Source of the DNA: Alphaproteobacteria bacterium
GTDB lineage: Bacteria > Pseudomonadota > Alphaproteobacteria > RF32 > CAG-239
Direction of reading: 5' to 3'
Assembly: GCA_017445475.1 (NCBI GenBank)
Contig: JAFSUB010000013.1
Coordinates: 1 to 64,000 of the forward strand
Length of the DNA: 64,000 bases
Shown: positions 43,642 to 51,445 of the stretch, in pieces
Numbering within the stretch: the first letter of the stretch is position 1
How the letters are laid out: every line of letters begins with the position of its first letter
Made by a program: the position numbers and the translations under genes
Notes under the pieces: model-generated
Seen by the model: the letters and a program-made list of their open reading frames with translations, nothing else
Databases searched by the model: none
What the model was told of the DNA's origin: nothing

Positions 43642-43728
43642 GCTCCGGTGGCGAAATTGGTAGACGCGTATGCTTCAGGTGCATATTGGGGGTTCCCAGT
43701 GAAAGTTCAAGTCTTTTCCGGAGCACCA
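43642..43728 (+). tRNA. tRNA-Leu (anticodon CAG)
   Basis: 87 nt with encoded CCA. Acceptor GCTCCGG / CCGGAGC; D arm TGGCGAAATTGGTAGACGCG; anticodon stem TATGC / GCATA with loop TTCAGGT (CAG); long class II variable arm TTGGGGGTTCCCAGT; T arm with GTTCAAGTC. It borders the secretion locus on its promoter side. Confidence 0.95.
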
Positions 43729-43753
43729 TTATCTTATATCCTTTCAAAAAAAA

Positions 43754-43777
43754 GAGCCTCTGCAAAGGGGCTTTTTT
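43754..43777 (+). terminator. Rho-independent terminator of tRNA-Leu
   Basis: Stem AGCCTC / GGGGCT (one G-T pair), followed by CTTTTTT; 25 bases after the tRNA end. Confidence 0.8.
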
Positions 43778-43860
43778 GCGCTTAAATAAAAGCTTGATTT
43801 TAAGCAAAAAATTTTATACCTTTTAGGGTGTTTTTAAAAAATTATCAAAGGCCGAATGTC

Positions 43861-44748
43861 ATGCGTTTTTTTCTTTTATTGTTCTCTTTTATCGTCTTCC
43901 CATACAGTCATTTGTCTGCAAATGAGCAAGAAATCTTTGAAGTCAGAGCCAAAACCTGCGAAAAATCGATTGAAGGCGAAAGTCCTTCAAGCACACGCGT
44001 CAGAGCGGTTGACAAAGCCGTTTTCTTAAGCATTAAAAACCTCGACATTTTAAGAAACGACAAGAAAAACCTCAATGATCACGACTTAAACGTCATGATA
44101 TATCGCTTGGTTGATGATTATATTGAAGATTTAAGCGTCAAAACCATCAAGTCGGAAGAAGATAAAGTTTGCGTTGAAACGTTCGGCTATATCAGCGCAC
44201 AAAACATTGAAAAAGTGCGCGCAGAGTTTCAAAATACGCAGCAACAAAATGATGACGAACTGGTTGCACAAATTGCCGAAGATGTCAAAAAAGAAATCAC
44301 GCTTAACCCCAAACACGCCGAAAATTTGGCGCTTGTTTATGTTGCTGATTTAACATATTACAACGGCGCCACCTCAAAAAAACATGCAGCTTTTCTCAAA
44401 AAAGCCATTGATCAGAATCCGTATTATTACATCACCGATAAAAAAGATTTGGCAGATTATGTCATCAAACCAAAAGTCTTAAAAGCCAAAACAGACCTTC
44501 TTGACAGCACGCACAAACGGCTTCATATGGTCTTAAATTTAGAAATATCGGGTTTGGAAGACGAAACGGTAAATGTTGTTCAAAACAGATTTGTTTTGTT
44601 TTCAACCGAAGAAAACGATCAAAACGTTGCAACGCGCCTTCTCAAAAAGCTTCTAACGCAGGCAGGCAAAGACGCCGTTCGTAAAATCGAGAAAACAGAA
44701 CAGGCTAGGCTCGAACAAAACCTTTTGGGCCGCAACCTTTCCGAATAA
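43861..44748 (+). CDS. Exported protein of unknown function
   Basis: 295 aa from the ATG at 43861 (MRFFLLLFSFIVFPYSHLSA is a clear signal peptide); an earlier in-frame ATG at 43828 would put eleven extra residues before it. The mature N-terminus (EIFEVRAKTCEKSIEGESPS, then STRVRAVDKAVFLSIKN) resembles the LPP20/FlgT-N/CsgG-like alpha-beta motif in which repeated alpha-helices start with A-R-x-x-A; this similarity is from memory and weak. A central NAENLALVYVADLTYYNG-like segment may be a second domain. Periplasmic; role unknown. Confidence 0.6.
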   Translation: MRFFLLLFSFIVFPYSHLSANEQEIFEVRAKTCEKSIEGESPSSTRVRAVDKAVFLSIKNLDILRNDKKNLNDHDLNVMIYRLVDDYIEDLSVKTIKSEEDKVCVETFGYISAQNIEKVRAEFQNTQQQNDDELVAQIAEDVKKEITLNPKHAENLALVYVADLTYYNGATSKKHAAFLKKAIDQNPYYYITDKKDLADYVIKPKVLKAKTDLLDSTHKRLHMVLNLEISGLEDETVNVVQNRFVLFSTEENDQNVATRLLKKLLTQAGKDAVRKIEKTEQARLEQNLLGRNLSE

Positions 44749-44781
44749 TTTTTTTAAAAGAAAAAACAAATCCCGCAAAGA

Positions 44782-44958
44782 CTATTTTTTGCGGTTTTTC
44801 TTAACTTCCGCAATTTTCTTTTCGGCCTTTTCCTTGCCGCTTTTTGCAACTTCAATGCTCTTATCTTTGAGCAACTTCAACTCTTCTTTTATGGCCGGAA
44901 ACTTGTGCGCGGAAAAAACAGCCACAACAAAAACAATGACTAAAAACCAACCAAACAT
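44782..44958 (-). CDS. TatA-like small membrane protein
   Basis: 58 aa. The ATG follows the nagZ stop with no gap (TAAATG), with GGAGAA inside the nagZ end as the site. One N-terminal helix (FGWFLVIVFVVAVFS), then HKFPAIKEELKLLKDKSIEVAK, an amphipathic charged helix and a Lys-rich tail. The plan is that of TatA/TatB (short helix, FGxxKLP-like hinge, amphipathic helix), and in many alphaproteobacteria tat genes lie downstream of nagZ-scpA-scpB. The hinge glycine is missing and scpA/scpB/tatC are not here, so the assignment stays tentative. Confidence 0.5.
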   Translation of the reverse strand: MFGWFLVIVFVVAVFSAHKFPAIKEELKLLKDKSIEVAKSGKEKAEKKIAEVKKNRKK

Positions 44959-46020
44959 TTACTTTTCTCCCTTTTCCAATTCAAATAAAACTTCTGTTGC
45001 GTCATAGTCTATTTTTTCCTCGGCAAACAGATTAAGCATAGCGTAATACTTTTTTCTGATGAAATCAAGATTTGTTTGACACTTTTGCCGAGAAAAAACG
45101 GATTTTATTTTTTCAAGCCTTTCAAGCGCCTTGTCTTCAAGATATTTATTCAAAGCGCAAATTTCGTTCATCTCATCTAATTTTCCCATACAATAGCAAA
45201 CCGCATCACAGCCTGCGTCAAGCGCCGCAAGCGTGCGCTCGGCCATACTGCCTTTTAGGGCGTGCATATCAATCGAATCGGAAAACAAAAAACCCTGATA
45301 ATCGATTTTGCCTCTGACAATTTCGGCAATCGCTTTTTTTGAAAAAGTAACCGGATTTTGCCCGTCAACCGCCTTAATCAAAATATGCGCCGTCATCGCC
45401 GCCGGACAATCTTTGTTTTGTTCAAACGGATAAAAATCAGCCGCCATCGTTTCAATCGGGGCTTCTATAACCGGAAGCTCAAGGTGCGGATCGTTTTGCG
45501 CAAGCCCATGCCCCGGTATATGTTTGATGCACGGACAAATGCCTTCATTAAAGTATGTCTGCCACATCACGCGCCCGAAATGTGCAACTTTTTTTCTATC
45601 CGAACCGAACATGCGCGTTTTAAGCGCTTTGGTTGTTTGTTCATATTCCACGTCGACAACCGGTGCAAAATTAAGATTTGCGCCGACGCTTTTCATATCA
45701 AAGGCCATCAACGCGGCGTGCATTTCAACAATATGCTCATCGTCTGTTTTTGAGAGCAAACCTTGCGAAGCATATTTTCCAAACCCCGCCTTCTCAAGAC
45801 GATTCACGCGTCCCCCTTCCTCGTCAAGCCCAATCAAAACATCATCTCGTGCAATGGCTTGTTTGATATCGCTTATCAACTTTTGAAGCTGTGTGGGGGT
45901 TTCAACATTTCGGGAAAAAAGCGCAACGCCGAGCGGATTAAACGTTTCGAACAAGCGCTTTTCATCATCGCTTAAAACCGTGCCCTGAACAGACAGCATT
46001 GCACTTAAAACAGGTTTCAT
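44959..46020 (-). CDS. nagZ: Beta-N-acetylhexosaminidase (GH3)
   Basis: 353 aa from the ATG at 46020; a TTG one codon earlier is less likely. Cytoplasmic enzyme that removes GlcNAc from recycled muropeptides. GH3 signatures: GLDEEGGRVNRL, NLNFAPVVDVE, KHIPGHGLAQNDPHLELP (Asp/His acid-base loop) and FLFSDSIDMHAL with the nucleophile Asp. Length is typical for NagZ. Ten bp after the SPOR protein gene, a linkage common in alphaproteobacteria. Confidence 0.95.
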   Translation of the reverse strand: MKPVLSAMLSVQGTVLSDDEKRLFETFNPLGVALFSRNVETPTQLQKLISDIKQAIARDDVLIGLDEEGGRVNRLEKAGFGKYASQGLLSKTDDEHIVEMHAALMAFDMKSVGANLNFAPVVDVEYEQTTKALKTRMFGSDRKKVAHFGRVMWQTYFNEGICPCIKHIPGHGLAQNDPHLELPVIEAPIETMAADFYPFEQNKDCPAAMTAHILIKAVDGQNPVTFSKKAIAEIVRGKIDYQGFLFSDSIDMHALKGSMAERTLAALDAGCDAVCYCMGKLDEMNEICALNKYLEDKALERLEKIKSVFSRQKCQTNLDFIRKKYYAMLNLFAEEKIDYDATEVLFELEKGEK

Positions 46021-46030
46021 CAAGCAGAGC

Positions 46031-46924
46031 CTAATTTTGTTTAACCAAACAGCTTGAACCGCTTTTTTTCAGCTCATCACAAAGTTTTTGTGCGCTGTCT
46101 TTTGTTTCAAAAGCACCCACCATCAACCGATAAAGCTTATCCTGCGGCCCTTGTTTAATGTTATGCGGCAAATTTTTAAGCTGCGGATGTTTTTTTACAA
46201 GCTCATTATATCCTTTTTCTAAGGCTTCCTGCTTTGAAAGTGCCATGAGCTGAACTTGAAACTTGGCCGCTTGCGGTGCCGCGCTTTTGGACTCGCTTTC
46301 AACTAAATCTTTGTCTGTTTTTTGAGCTTGAACAGACTTTTCGACCGCCTTTAAGGGCTCATCTTTCGGCTCGGCTTTTGCAACGCTCACTTCAATGGCC
46401 GGCAATTTTTGCGGAATATTTACTCTTTCGGTTGCCGTCGTTTGGACAGATTCAATCAAATCGGTCATATCCGAAGGCGCTTCTTCGGGCAAAATATCCT
46501 CATCTGCAACATTTTTTTCTTCTTCAGGCTCAATGGTCGGCATTTGAGGTGTTTCCGGCGGCGGTAACAAACTTTCAACTTTTGTATTAAGGTCGGCATT
46601 TTTTTCAACAAGCGCATAAACCGTTTTGTCTTGGTTTGAAATTTCCATACCTCCCGGATCACTCGGCTGAATCTTAACAGGCAAAACCGGCCGCCTGATA
46701 ACAGGCACCTCTTTAGGCTGGCCAATTCCGAAATGCGGCAACAAAAAAAACCAGCTCACAACAACCGCCAAAACAATGCCCGTAATCGTTCCGATAAAGC
46801 CGTTCCGCGAACGCTCCAAATCGCGCTTGCGTTGCTCAATATCATCTTGCATCTCCTGTGCAACTTTTTGCCTGAATTCACTCAAATATTCATTTTCTTT
46901 CGGATTGTTCAGCAATTCTTTCAT
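46031..46924 (-). CDS. SPOR-domain membrane protein
   Basis: 297 aa from the ATG at 46924; a longer frame back to 47029 has no ribosome binding site. A cytoplasmic N-terminus of about 45 charged residues, one transmembrane helix (about 45-65, FIGTITGIVLAVVVSWFFLL), a Pro/Glu-rich periplasmic linker, and a C-terminal SPOR domain (about 225-297, FQVQLMALSKQEALEKGYNE then RLMVGAFETKDSAQKLCDEL). SPOR domains bind peptidoglycan strands stripped of stem peptides at division sites. Co-oriented with nagZ. Confidence 0.9.
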   Translation of the reverse strand: MKELLNNPKENEYLSEFRQKVAQEMQDDIEQRKRDLERSRNGFIGTITGIVLAVVVSWFFLLPHFGIGQPKEVPVIRRPVLPVKIQPSDPGGMEISNQDKTVYALVEKNADLNTKVESLLPPPETPQMPTIEPEEEKNVADEDILPEEAPSDMTDLIESVQTTATERVNIPQKLPAIEVSVAKAEPKDEPLKAVEKSVQAQKTDKDLVESESKSAAPQAAKFQVQLMALSKQEALEKGYNELVKKHPQLKNLPHNIKQGPQDKLYRLMVGAFETKDSAQKLCDELKKSGSSCLVKQN

Positions 46925-47032
46925 TTTTTCGGCCCCTTTTTCCTGATTTAATGCCAAGATACACGCTAAAACTTTACAATCATTTAATTTTCTTTGTTGA
47001 GTTTGAAAAAAAAATTGAATAAACTGCATCTT

Positions 47033-47800
47033 ATGAAAATTGCAACATTTAACATCAATTCCATCAATGCGCGGCTTGAAACTTTAATCAGCTGGCTGCG
47101 CGCAGCTTCGCCCGATGTTGTTTTTTTGCAGGAAATTAAAACAACTGCCGACAATTTTCCGTTTTTAGAACTTCAAATGGCCGGTTACCACGCAGAACTT
47201 GTCGGGCAAAAAAGCTACAACGGCGTCGCTGTTTTATCAAAAGAAAAAACAAAGGTTGTTTGCACCGCTTTAGAGGGTTTTGACAGCTCGCAGGCGAGAT
47301 ATTTGGAAGTTGAACTTTCCCAAAAAATGTCGCTTGCTTCGGTTTATATGCCGAACGGCAACCCGAAAACAAGCGACAAATTCAAAGACAAACTCTCGTT
47401 TATGAGCGCCTTTAACAAACACGCCAAAAAACTTCTCCTTGAAAAGGAATATGTTGTCTTAGGCGGTGATTTTAATGTCATCTTACAAGATAGTGATGTT
47501 TATCAACCCGAACTTTTCAAAAACAATGCCCTAACCGACGAGGCCGCAAGAAAACATTTAACCGCACTTTCTTATATGGGCTTTTATGATGCATATCGAA
47601 TGCTTCACACCGATTCGGGTTACACATTTTGGGACTACACCGCTCGTGCGTTTGAGTCAGATTTCGGCATGCGCATTGACTATCTCTTTTTGTCGCCGAA
47701 AATGGCAGACTTGTTGCAAGAATGTTTTGTTGAAAAGTCTTTAAGGGCGAGCGCAAAACCTTCCGATCATGCGCCCCTTGTCGCTTTGTTTGATGTGTGA
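47033..47800 (+). CDS. xth: Exodeoxyribonuclease III (AP endonuclease)
   Basis: 255 aa from the ATG at 47033 (MKIATFNINSINARLETLI). Mg-dependent 3'-5' exonuclease and AP endonuclease in base excision repair. FLQEIKT holds the metal-binding Glu, LGGDFNVI the Asp/Asn pair, and KPSDHAPL the catalytic Asp-His. Normal length. Divergent from the SPOR gene (108-bp gap) and followed at 10 bp by the S41 protease. Confidence 0.95.
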   Translation: MKIATFNINSINARLETLISWLRAASPDVVFLQEIKTTADNFPFLELQMAGYHAELVGQKSYNGVAVLSKEKTKVVCTALEGFDSSQARYLEVELSQKMSLASVYMPNGNPKTSDKFKDKLSFMSAFNKHAKKLLLEKEYVVLGGDFNVILQDSDVYQPELFKNNALTDEAARKHLTALSYMGFYDAYRMLHTDSGYTFWDYTARAFESDFGMRIDYLFLSPKMADLLQECFVEKSLRASAKPSDHAPLVALFDV

Positions 47801-47809
47801 GGCCGCAAA

Positions 47810-48859
47810 ATGAAACGTTTGCTAACCATCTTGTTTTTTGCTCTAATTCCTTTGAAAACTTTTGCCGACACCGATGTCATCCGTGAGGTTTTTAACCGCT
47901 TAAATCAAGATTACCTCCAAGATGTTCAAAATGAAGAAATTGCCCTTAAAGGCCTTGAATCTTTAAACAAGATTGATTCGAAAATGACGCTCAAAAAAGT
48001 CGGCAATCAGTTTGTTTTATTTGAAAACCAAAAAGTCGCCGAAACATTTAATCTGCCGGAAAATACGCAAGACAAAGAGGCGTGGATTGCTTTAAGCAAA
48101 AACATCATAAACCGTGCGACAAGTTTTTCCGAAAGGTTGGATGTGCTCGACTTTGAACTTCCCGACAGGTTTGCACAGGCCGTTTTTGAAAATCTTGACG
48201 GCTATTCACATTATTTCAGTGCCTTTGAAGATGAGACAGAAAAACCTTTCAAAATCCGGCGTCAATTTGCCGCACGCATCATTGACGACGTCATGCTCAT
48301 CAAAATTTTATCATTTCAAAAAGGGGTTGCCGAGCGCGTCAAAAAAAACGTAATCGAATGTTCAAAGTGCAGCGCCCTGATTTTGGATTTACGTGCAAAC
48401 GGCGGCGGTTTTTTAAACGAAGCCATTGAAATTGCCGATCTTTTTTTAGATGAAGGCATCATCACATACACCTCAAGCGCTCAAAACGACACGCTGCATT
48501 ATTTTACGGCAAATTCCGGCGACATTTTCGCCGGCAAACCGATTGTTTTGATTTCCGACGGCAAAACCGCATCTGCGGCTGAAGTTTTGATTGCCGCCTT
48601 AACCGAACAAGATCGCGCCGTTTTAATCGGCACCCGAACACACGGCAAAGGCACCGTTCAAGATGTCACAAAAATGGCAAGCGACCGCGCCATTTCCGTT
48701 ACAACCTCTTTGTTTTACACACCGTCCGGACAAACCATCGAGAAGCGCGGTTTAACACCTCTTATTTGCACCGGAGAGGGCGACAGTTGCGCGCCTTCTG
48801 ATCGCTTCGGCAAAGAAGAAGACATCGAAGCCGCCTTGCGTTATTTAAAAGAAGAATAA
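47810..48859 (+). CDS. S41-family protease without PDZ domain
   Basis: 349 aa. Signal peptide about 1-19 (ends TFA). The catalytic core (about 160-330) has ALILDLRANGGGFLNEAIEI, Ser in DGKTASAAEVLIAA and Lys in RTHGKGTVQD, so the Ser-Lys dyad is intact; the end YTPSGQTIEKRGLTP is also typical. The usual PDZ domain between the helical N-terminus and the core is missing or reduced to a short segment. A paralogue of ctpA (14586-15902) with different domain make-up. Periplasmic, target unknown. Confidence 0.87.
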   Translation: MKRLLTILFFALIPLKTFADTDVIREVFNRLNQDYLQDVQNEEIALKGLESLNKIDSKMTLKKVGNQFVLFENQKVAETFNLPENTQDKEAWIALSKNIINRATSFSERLDVLDFELPDRFAQAVFENLDGYSHYFSAFEDETEKPFKIRRQFAARIIDDVMLIKILSFQKGVAERVKKNVIECSKCSALILDLRANGGGFLNEAIEIADLFLDEGIITYTSSAQNDTLHYFTANSGDIFAGKPIVLISDGKTASAAEVLIAALTEQDRAVLIGTRTHGKGTVQDVTKMASDRAISVTTSLFYTPSGQTIEKRGLTPLICTGEGDSCAPSDRFGKEEDIEAALRYLKEE

Positions 48860-48883
48860 ACAAAACGAACCGACCGACATTCA

Positions 48884-50092
48884 TCAATCGGAAAGTGCGG
48901 CACGTTTCTTTTTGTCTTGAACCGACACAACGATTTTCTTTTGCACCGTATCATAAGAAAGCGTTGCCAAGCCTTTTCTGAAGGCCAGTGCTTCTTTGCC
49001 GAAAAGCTCATAGCGCCAACCTTTTAAGATGAGATTATCTTTGTCGTTGCCGCAAGCCAAATCTCTGATTTCCTGCTCGGAGGCGACCACATTTTCCACA
49101 ACGCCGTTTTGTTCGCATTTAATTTTCAAAAGCAATTTCAAAACCTCAACCAAGGCACTTGCGCTCGGGGGACAATGCACTTTTTTTTCACGGTCTATTT
49201 TTTTAAGCTCGCCTGTCATCGGCATTTTTTTTGCCCTGTCTAAAACCTCTAAAATTTCGGCCGCAAACTTGCCTTTCACAAAATCGGGGCGAATGTTGCG
49301 CACAAGCTTAAGCTCTGCCAAATTTTTAGGCAAACTTGAGGCTAGTGCAACCAAAAGCTCGTCTTTGGCGATTGTTCTTTTCGGAACATTATATCTCATC
49401 GCGCGCCGCTCACGCCAAGCCGCCAATTCTTTTAACGCCGCTAAAAAAAGTCCGCTGTGCGCCGAATGCTTAATTTTTTGCCACGCATTTTCAGGATCAA
49501 TCTGATAACAGCGCTCATCTAAAAGTTCCTCTGTTTCTTCAATAATCCAACTTGTGCGGTTGTGTTTTTGAAGATAGTCTTTCAAAAATTCATAACACGG
49601 AATCAAAAACGTAACATCACGAAGCGCATATTGAAGCTGTTTTTCTTCCAAAGGCCTTACTGACCAATCGGTTAAACGGCTTGATTTATCGAGCTCTGTT
49701 TTTGTAATGCTTTCAACCAAATTGTCATAGCTGACAGAGCGCCCGAATCCGCAAACAGAAGCCGCAATCTGTGTGTCAAAAACAGGTGTCGGAATTTTTT
49801 TTGAAAGCTGATAAAAAATTTCAATATCCTGCTTACCGGCATGAAACACTTTCAAAACATTTGAATTGGTTAAAACATCAAAAAACGGTGCCAAATCAAG
49901 CCCTTTTGAAAGCGGATCGACAATTGCCGCCCCGTCTTTGAATGCAACCTGAATAAGGCACAGTTTCGGAAAATAAGTTTTTTCGCGCACAAACTCCGTA
50001 TCTATGGTGATGTATTCTTGCCCGCAAAGTTCTCGGCATAAATCTTCAAGCGAAATGTTGTCTTCTACCAAACGCATTGTTTTTCCGTTCAT
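48884..50092 (-). CDS. rnd: Ribonuclease D
   Basis: 402 aa. 3'-5' exoribonuclease that trims tRNA precursors. DEDDy motifs: TIDTEFVREKTY (Asp, Glu), HAGKQDIEIF (Asp) and LQYALRDVTFLIPCYE (Tyr and Asp). An HRDC domain spans about 215-290 (AWRERRAMRYNVPKRTIAKD). The start at 50092 lies 3 bp past the upstream stop; an ATG five codons later is also possible. Longer and slightly acidic C-terminus as in other alphaproteobacterial homologues. Confidence 0.93.
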   Translation of the reverse strand: MNGKTMRLVEDNISLEDLCRELCGQEYITIDTEFVREKTYFPKLCLIQVAFKDGAAIVDPLSKGLDLAPFFDVLTNSNVLKVFHAGKQDIEIFYQLSKKIPTPVFDTQIAASVCGFGRSVSYDNLVESITKTELDKSSRLTDWSVRPLEEKQLQYALRDVTFLIPCYEFLKDYLQKHNRTSWIIEETEELLDERCYQIDPENAWQKIKHSAHSGLFLAALKELAAWRERRAMRYNVPKRTIAKDELLVALASSLPKNLAELKLVRNIRPDFVKGKFAAEILEVLDRAKKMPMTGELKKIDREKKVHCPPSASALVEVLKLLLKIKCEQNGVVENVVASEQEIRDLACGNDKDNLILKGWRYELFGKEALAFRKGLATLSYDTVQKKIVVSVQDKKKRAALSD

Positions 50093-50095
50093 CTC

Positions 50096-50713
50096 TTAAA
50101 AATTTAATCTGTATCCGCCGCTTTCGGTCGAAATCAGCTGTCGGCATGCCTTGCCCTGCTCAACTTTCTGTCGAAGCCTATAAATATGCGTTTCAATCGT
50201 ATGTGTTGATGTTTCGGCGTTATATCCCCAAACATGGGTTAAAAAATCAGTTTTTGTGGTTGTTTTGTTTTTTTGCTTGTAAAGATATGAAAGCATCGAA
50301 ACTTCCCGCTCGGTTAATTTAACCTTTTGACCGGTTTTAAGATTTTTAATCTCTTTTTCCAAAATTGACAATGCATACCCGTTAAAGGTCAGCACACCGG
50401 CCTCCGAATTGATAATTAAATTCAGCGCCGAACGAAGCATATCCAAAAAAGCGTGCAAAGCAACCGGCTTAAAAACAAATTTCAAAAAAGGCGATTCGGG
50501 CAGCTTTTTATCACCCTTGCTGAGCAAAACGAAAATCGGCGTACGCTCAAATTTTTCCCTAATTTCAGCAAGTTTTGACGCGTCGCCGTCCAAAATCACA
50601 ATATCCGGCTTAAGCGCTTCATCGCAGGTATAATTTTCAATCAAAGTTGAAATTTGCTCGGCCAAATCTTTTTTAAACGCCGTATTTTTGGAAATGATAA
50701 CAACATTAACCAT
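50096..50713 (-). CDS. OmpR-type response regulator with degenerate receiver
   Basis: 205 aa. N-terminal receiver fold (about 1-95): phospho-acceptor-like Asp in DIVILDGD, FVLLSKGD in the place of the Thr/Ser site, and FKP for the conserved Lys. The acidic pair that binds Mg (usually DD near residue 8) is absent: the strand reads VVIISKNTAF. The C-terminal winged helix (about 110-205) is intact: KLTEREVSMLSYLYKQKN, then HVWGYNAETSTHTIETHIYRL and GGYRLNF. Probably regulates DNA without normal phosphorylation. Lies between lexA and rnd, gaps 9 and 3 bp, so likely one operon with them. Confidence 0.85.
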   Translation of the reverse strand: MVNVVIISKNTAFKKDLAEQISTLIENYTCDEALKPDIVILDGDASKLAEIREKFERTPIFVLLSKGDKKLPESPFLKFVFKPVALHAFLDMLRSALNLIINSEAGVLTFNGYALSILEKEIKNLKTGQKVKLTEREVSMLSYLYKQKNKTTTKTDFLTHVWGYNAETSTHTIETHIYRLRQKVEQGKACRQLISTESGGYRLNF

Positions 50714-50722
50714 GCCCCCTCC

Positions 50723-51379
50723 TTAATGATAGTGGCGAATAATTGAGCTTAAAACGCCCTGAACCTTAACTCTGTTCAAAGCAATTTTTTTTGTTTCGTA
50801 ATTTTTGTTGCAAGGCATAAGCCAAGCTTCGTTTTCTTTTTTATAAAATTTTTTCAAAGTCGCATTTTCATCATCAACCAGCGCCACCACAATCGAACCG
50901 TTTTCAGCCGTATCTGCTTTTTTAATGATGGCGACATCACCGTCCAAAATGCCGGCTTCAATCATCGAATCGCCCTCAATTTTCAAACCGTAAAACTGTC
51001 CTTTGGAAACCATCTCAAAAGGCACCGCAATGGTTTGGCTTTCATCAGCAATGGCCTCAATCGGTATGCCTGCCGCAATTTTACCGTAAAGCGGAATAAG
51101 CGCCGCCGAATTTTTAAGTGCAATTTCGCGCTTTCTTTCTTCTTCCAAAATTGCCTTAGGCTTAAATTTCGGAAGCCGAATAACCTCAAGCGCACGCGCC
51201 TTGTGCGGCAATTTTTTGATAAACTCGCGTTCTTCCAAAGCGTTAATCAGCGAATGAATGCCCGATTTCGATTTCAAACCGATGGCATCTTTCATTTCAT
51301 CAAAAGACGGGCAACACCCTGTTTCTTTGGTCATTTTGTTGATAAACATCAAAAGTTTATATTGTTTTTCGGTCAACAT
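50723..51379 (-). CDS. lexA: LexA SOS repressor
   Basis: 218 aa. The winged helix DNA-binding domain (about 1-65) is of LexA type; self-cleavage site Ala103-Gly104 in KIAAGIP; catalytic Ser138 in EGDSMIEAG and Lys176 in NATLKKF. RecA filaments trigger autocleavage and so induce DNA repair genes. A GTTC-N7-GTTC box lies 29 bp upstream, so lexA represses itself, probably together with the response regulator and rnd behind it. Confidence 0.97.
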   Translation of the reverse strand: MLTEKQYKLLMFINKMTKETGCCPSFDEMKDAIGLKSKSGIHSLINALEEREFIKKLPHKARALEVIRLPKFKPKAILEEERKREIALKNSAALIPLYGKIAAGIPIEAIADESQTIAVPFEMVSKGQFYGLKIEGDSMIEAGILDGDVAIIKKADTAENGSIVVALVDDENATLKKFYKKENEAWLMPCNKNYETKKIALNRVKVQGVLSSIIRHYH

Positions 51380-51407
51380 TCTTCAGGCCCTCTTATTTGT
51401 GTTTAAT

Positions 51408-51422
51408 GTTCTACTTTAGTTC
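51408..51422. promoter_or_regulatory. LexA operator (GTTC-N7-GTTC)
   Basis: GTTCTACTTTAGTTC reads GTTC, seven bases, GTTC exactly, the direct-repeat SOS box of alphaproteobacteria. It lies 29 bp upstream of the lexA start codon. Confidence 0.88.
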
Positions 51423-51445
51423 TTTTTAACACTTCTTGTCAAGTG

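Noticed and set aside
44789-45007. Plus-strand frame opposite the end of nagZ
   Set aside because: Shadow of nagZ and the TatA-like frame on the other strand; no ribosome binding site.
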